Below, in pieces: positions 61,601 to 64,000 of a stretch of 64,000 nucleotides of DNA. Made by a program: the position numbers and the translations under genes. The notes below the pieces were generated by a model. The model did no database searches, was not told the origin of the DNA, and was given only the letters and a program-made list of their open reading frames with translations. The stretch covers positions 2,372,001 through 2,436,000 of the forward strand of contig NC_088715.1 of NCBI RefSeq assembly GCF_963576615.1, in the 5' to 3' direction. Position 1 is the first letter of the stretch. Each line of letters begins with the position of its first letter. This DNA is from Watersipora subatra. Lineage: Eukaryota; Bryozoa; Gymnolaemata; Cheilostomatida; Watersiporidae.

Positions 61601-64000
61601 CTCGGTAGTTGTGTCATCTCTGTAGTTGTGTCATCTCGGTAGTTGTGTCATCTCGGTTGTTGTGTAACATCATGTATCTCAATCACGGCGGAATTACTAT
61701 AATTCTGAAATTGTGAGCAGTACAGTACCGGGGTCTAAACATCTCACACCCGCCCCGATTATCTAGAGTTCAAACTCTACCATCCTATGGTTTCCTATTT
61801 TATTTCCGTTCACTCGTGCTGATGCTGCCTCTTTACCATCTAGGGACAAGGGGACATAATCCCAGACTTCCTGAAAAGACTTTACTGCCATATGAGTGTC
61901 CTGAATGTCACATTAGCTTCAAACTCTTCATCGCTCTCCTTAAACACGTGAACACAGTACACAAGGAGAAGGGGACAAACAAGATTCGACGAGCGAGTGA
62001 GCTAGTCCGTCATTCTAAGGAAGTGCCTTCCTCCAGCAACAAGATTATGCGAGGTACAGTTCTGTATTCTTACGCTGTATTTCCAATTATTATTATTATG
62101 TATTTACTATTATAATTGTTGTTCTTATATAATCTTGTTGACGTCAATGAGACGTCTGTTGTTCCAGACGTCTCATTCTCGGAAGGTGAGGTATGTCACT
62201 GTTTTTATATAATCTTGAAAACCAAATTAAGTTGAACATTATTAGCATTGATAGAATATCAACAGGGTATCGATAGGATATCCGCAGTATATCAATAGGA
62301 TATTGGCAGGATATCGATATTATGCCATGTATAAGTCAACAGGTATTTTTTAAACAAAAAATGCATTATTATCTGTGTTACTCATGTATAAGTCGGCCCT
62401 GTTATTTCAGAGTATTCTGGAATAATTATATCAAACATGGATTGATTTTTGCTATCCAGAATAAAAATATAGCTTTCGAAATTTAAAGTTTTTTTATTTG
62501 ATACGATAAATAGAGATCTTCCACATGTTTTAAATGAGGTTTGGGTTGACTCGCTCGCTGTAGTAATTTGCACAATGAATGCATGCTAAAACGCGAGTTA
62601 AACGGGTTAAACGAGTTAAACGAGTTACCTGTTCTTATTCACTTCTTTGCTACTCGATGGCGAGGAAACAAACAAAAAACGAATATTTATAGAGCAATGT
62701 CTATTTGGAGTTTTCAGTTGTACTAGTAAAATTTTGGTTGACGTTTTTCGAAGTATATAATTTATTAATTTGAAAACCGGCTAGTAGCAAAAGACAGGCA
62801 GGCCAATTAGCTGCGACAAGCGCAGAGTTTGTCCAGATCGAGTTTTTTTTAACATCGCAACTTTTTGTGCAATCTGCAATTTGCCCTCTATTCTTAGTGA
62901 TTTAAAACTATCCCTTACAAAAGGACACTTTTTTGCACATTTGCTTCATTTAGCATCAAAATGTTATTTTATCAATAGGTCAATAGGTCAACCTTCATTT
63001 GAAAATTCCGATTCTGTTCTCACGGCTTCAGTGGGTGTACCACAGCTATTTTTTGATAGGAATCTATTGTAGCGTTCAAGACACATGTTGATTGCTGTCC
63101 ATTTTAGTGTTCAAGACACGTGTTGATTGCTGTCCATTTTAGTGTTCAAGACACATGTTGATTGCTGTCCATTTTAGTGTTCAAGACACATGTTGATTGC
63201 TGTCCATTTTAGTGTTCAAGACACATGTTGATTGCTGTCCATTTTAGTGTTCAAGACACGTGTTGATTGCTGTCCATTTTAGTGTTCAAGACACATGTTG
63301 ATTGCTGTCCATTTTAGTGTTCAAGACACCTGCTGTCTACTCTGGTGTTCAGGACACCTGTTCATGGCTGTCTACTCTGGTGTTCAAGACACCTGTTCGT
63401 TGTTGTCTACTCTAGTGTTCAAGACACCTGTTGATTGCTGTCTACTCGGCTGTCAAAAACACCTGTTTAGTGCTGTCTACTCTAGAATACACAACACCTG
63501 TTGATTGCTGTCTACTCGATTGTCAAAAACATTTTTTAGTACTGTCTACTTCAGTGTACCCAACACCTGCTGATTGCTGTCTACTTCAGTGTACCCAGCA
63601 CCTGTTGATTGCTGTCTACTTCAGTGTACCCAACACCTGTTGATTGCTGTCTACTCTAGTGGACATAACACATATTGCTGTCTACTCCAGAGTCAAAGAC
63701 ACCTGTAGATTGTTGTCTACTCCAGTATACAAGACACCTGTTGACACCTAATGATTTATGTAATATATTTGCAGAAGCCTCGCATAAGAAACGACCAACC
63801 AACACGACCGGATCAAACCGGATCTCACGAATGAACAATTGGGGCAAGTGGCAGAGGCAATGTAGGAAATCTAAAAATCGTAAGGTGCACGACTCGTCCG
63901 ACACCACTGAGACTTCCACATTGGTTTCTGGTCAGGTAAAACATAATGATTCCGATGAAGTCTTGAAGACACCAGACGGTTTGCCGGTGTATGAGGTAAC
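52612..64000 (+). CDS. Unrecognised C2H2 zinc-finger gene, 5' part (runs off right edge)
   Basis: Seen: exons at 52612-52615 (coding ATGG only), 55034-55177, 57419-57532, 58323-58403, 59839-59937, about 60453-60579, 61844-62053 and 63775-63995. The first five junctions are all phase 1. The peptide starts MDGYVGVNYFYNQLTHHVIV, then has an acidic/proline linker, a Cys-rich patch RCSYCRTKC, and one classical finger YECPECHISFKLFIALLKHV with NTVH. A lysine/arginine-rich stretch (HKKRPTN, QRQCRKSKNRK) follows. Inference: a nuclear, probably DNA-binding protein. The join between the sixth and seventh exons does not keep phase, so at least one exon is missing from my model. I cannot name the family. 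Confidence 0.6.
53545..53722. repeat. 37-bp minisatellite
   Basis: Five copies of AGGCAGGTAGGTGGAGGTGC + AGGTTTGTTTGTATCAG. Confidence 0.93.
53985..54415. repeat. 37-bp minisatellite, unrelated unit
   Basis: Eleven copies of TGTAAACATGGTTTTAAATC + ACATGCAGAGGTTTCAC, with linked variants TTTTAAA/TCTTGAA and TGTAAAC/TCTAAAC. Confidence 0.95.
54620..54780 (+). mobile_element. tRNA-derived SINE (plus)
   Basis: GATGGGTGGTGCAGGTGGTA (A-box region) and CCGGGTTTGATTCCCGC (B box) at canonical spacing. It belongs to the same family as the minus copies at 24.7 and 59.1 kb. Confidence 0.72.
55034..55177 (+). CDS. Zinc-finger gene exon 2
   Basis: The acceptor is AATTTGGCAG and the donor AAAG|GTTGGC. 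It encodes AAMDGYVGVNYFYNQLTHHV, then IVQWSGQVIDRKLQ and a short helix. It looks like a folded domain, not low complexity, but I do not recognise it. Confidence 0.65.
55345..55440 (-). repeat. Dispersed repeat, reversed copy of the GGCAACGCC-type family
   Basis: GATAAATGCCTGGCGTTGCC...AAAGTCTTTGGCATTCTAAC is the reverse complement of the ends at 1-155 and 3590-3725. It lies in intron 2 of the zinc-finger gene. Confidence 0.65.
55750..56045. repeat. Diverged tandem duplication of about 180 bp
   Basis: TGGTGTTGGCATCATAAGGC...AACACCCCGTGGTAAAAA is repeated as TGGTTGGCATCATGTGGT...AACATCCCCTGGTGAAAA. Confidence 0.75.
56072..56936. repeat. Pair of about 160-bp direct repeats flanking 530 bp
   Basis: 56072-56225 and 56764-56936 share TAACTATAGTTAMCTACAGT, GATCTGCA, RTACGTA and TTCAAGACAGACRTACRTAT. 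The arrangement resembles solo/paired terminal repeats, but no retroelement proteins lie between. Confidence 0.65.
57419..57532 (+). CDS. Zinc-finger gene exon 3, Pro-rich linker
   Basis: The acceptor is GACTGTTGCAG and the donor CCAG|GTTCGT, phase 1 to 1. It encodes EVSDDRQTDIQDVPVTVTSL and PSPAKVPPQAPLLPAPSPG, a disordered linker. Confidence 0.62.
58323..58403 (+). CDS. Zinc-finger gene exon 4
   Basis: The acceptor is TTTTCTTTGCAG and the donor GCAG|GTTCGT, phase 1 to 1: AKELLDDAEPIVAEVYSLQD then RHNTFTA. Both flanks share the unusual GTTCGT donor with exon 3. Confidence 0.62.
58845..59013. repeat. 16-bp minisatellite
   Basis: About ten copies of TATGGAGGTGTAACTC, with a higher-order block (GGAGGTGTAACTTTATGGAG) present twice. 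Confidence 0.93.
59075..59300 (-). mobile_element. tRNA-derived SINE (minus)
   Basis: Minus strand: CGGTGCAGATGATAGCACAC and TCTGGGTTTGATTCCTAC (B box), continuing to AACCTTTTTTACACTGTTAC. Confidence 0.68.
59839..59937 (+). CDS. Zinc-finger gene exon 5, acidic
   Basis: The acceptor GATTTTACAG is the one that keeps phase 1; the donor is ACTC|GTAAGA. It encodes VFVHSVEEAVSDGEASADKS and NQECMDSPPQQT. A 52-bp minisatellite starts about 35 bp beyond the donor. Confidence 0.58.
59973..60372. repeat. 52-bp minisatellite in the zinc-finger gene
   Basis: Eight copies of GTGTGCAGGCTGACACATAC + ATGCATGTGCCCTGGGTGTC + ACCTCTTCACAT. It begins about 35 bp after the 59937 exon end. Confidence 0.93.
60453..60579 (+). 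CDS. Zinc-finger gene exon 6, Cys-rich patch
   Basis: Either of two acceptors (60452 or 60464) keeps the phase. The peptide ILFQNGKNHIRCSYCRTKCA continues SSHDFSGQIYKLYLQMR and ends in phase 2 at TG|GTAAGG. The cysteines (C-x2-C-x3-C) plus a following His could bind zinc, but this matches no motif I know. Confidence 0.5.
61568..61666. repeat. 17-bp minisatellite
   Basis: Six copies of TCGGTAGTTGTGTCATC. Confidence 0.9.
61844..62053 (+). CDS. Zinc-finger gene exon with C2H2 finger
   Basis: The acceptor is TTACCATCTAG and the donor GCGAG|GTACAG, phase 1 to 1. The finger YECPECHISFKLFIALLKHV-NTVH has C-x2-C-x12-H-x4-H spacing with the usual aromatic and leucine positions (F, L). A basic segment (NKIRRASELVRHSKE) follows. 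Confidence 0.8.
62235..62335. repeat. Degenerate short repeat (GGATATCGATA-type)
   Basis: About six degenerate units built around ATCRATAGGATATYGRCAG. Weak periodicity. Confidence 0.6.
63070..63745. repeat. 35-bp minisatellite before the last visible exon
   Basis: About 19 copies. The first eight are nearly identical (GTTCAAGACACATGTTGATT + GCTGTCCATTTTAGT); the rest are more diverged (CACCTG, CTACTCTAG). It ends about 30 bp before the 63775 exon. Confidence 0.95.
63775..63995 (+). CDS. Zinc-finger gene, last visible exon (basic)
   Basis: The acceptor is ATATATTTGCAG; the exon runs from phase 1 to 0 and ends at a GTAAC donor at the window edge. The peptide has EASHKKRPTNTTGSNRISRM and WGKWQRQCRKSKNRKVHDSS, then an acidic end DSDEVLKTPDGLPVYE. 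The basic runs could serve as a nuclear localisation signal. Confidence 0.7.

Overview
The window is nuclear DNA from an animal. Genes are split by GT-AG introns whose phases close exactly across 11-14 exons. The protein families are metazoan, and the sequence is AT-rich and crowded with minisatellites, tRNA-derived SINEs, foldback elements and one LINE remnant. A marine invertebrate, probably a lophotrochozoan, is my best guess; nothing here fixes the species.

Layout. (1) 0-1 kb: a dispersed repeat end and a 17-bp minisatellite. (2) About 1.1-6.1 kb, minus strand: a RING / B-box / B-box (TRIM-like) gene whose three N-terminal exons are clear at 4.7-5.8 kb. A serine-rich, FG-containing reading frame lies further downstream at 1.1-1.9 kb, and its connection to the RING gene is uncertain. 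(3) 9.57-31.42 kb, minus strand: a complete VIPAS39 (SPE-39/VPS16B) gene. I rebuilt 14 exons by hand; all phases agree and give 579 codons. (4) 32.1-32.7 kb: the C-terminal part of a non-LTR reverse transcriptase. (5) 34.72-48.29 kb, plus strand: CLHC1 (clathrin heavy chain linker domain-containing protein 1), 11 coding exons, 665 codons. (6) 52.6 kb to the right edge, plus strand: the 5' part of a gene I do not recognise, containing one classical C2H2 zinc finger. Its last visible exon ends with a donor site five bases from the window edge.

VIPAS39 and CLHC1 lie head to head. Both belong to the wider clathrin-heavy-chain/Vps alpha-solenoid world of membrane trafficking, although no direct link between them is known to me.

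The most unusual property of the window is its repeat load. Most large introns carry their own unrelated tandem array (periods 16, 18, 35, 36, 37, 39, 41, 52, 63 and 98 bp), often ending within 25-100 bp of a splice site. A TTAA-bounded foldback element ends 15 bp from a VIPAS39 donor, and the first 18 bp of CLHC1 exon 11 are repeated twice more in the intron in front of it. I see no operon-like, phage, CRISPR or bacterial features.
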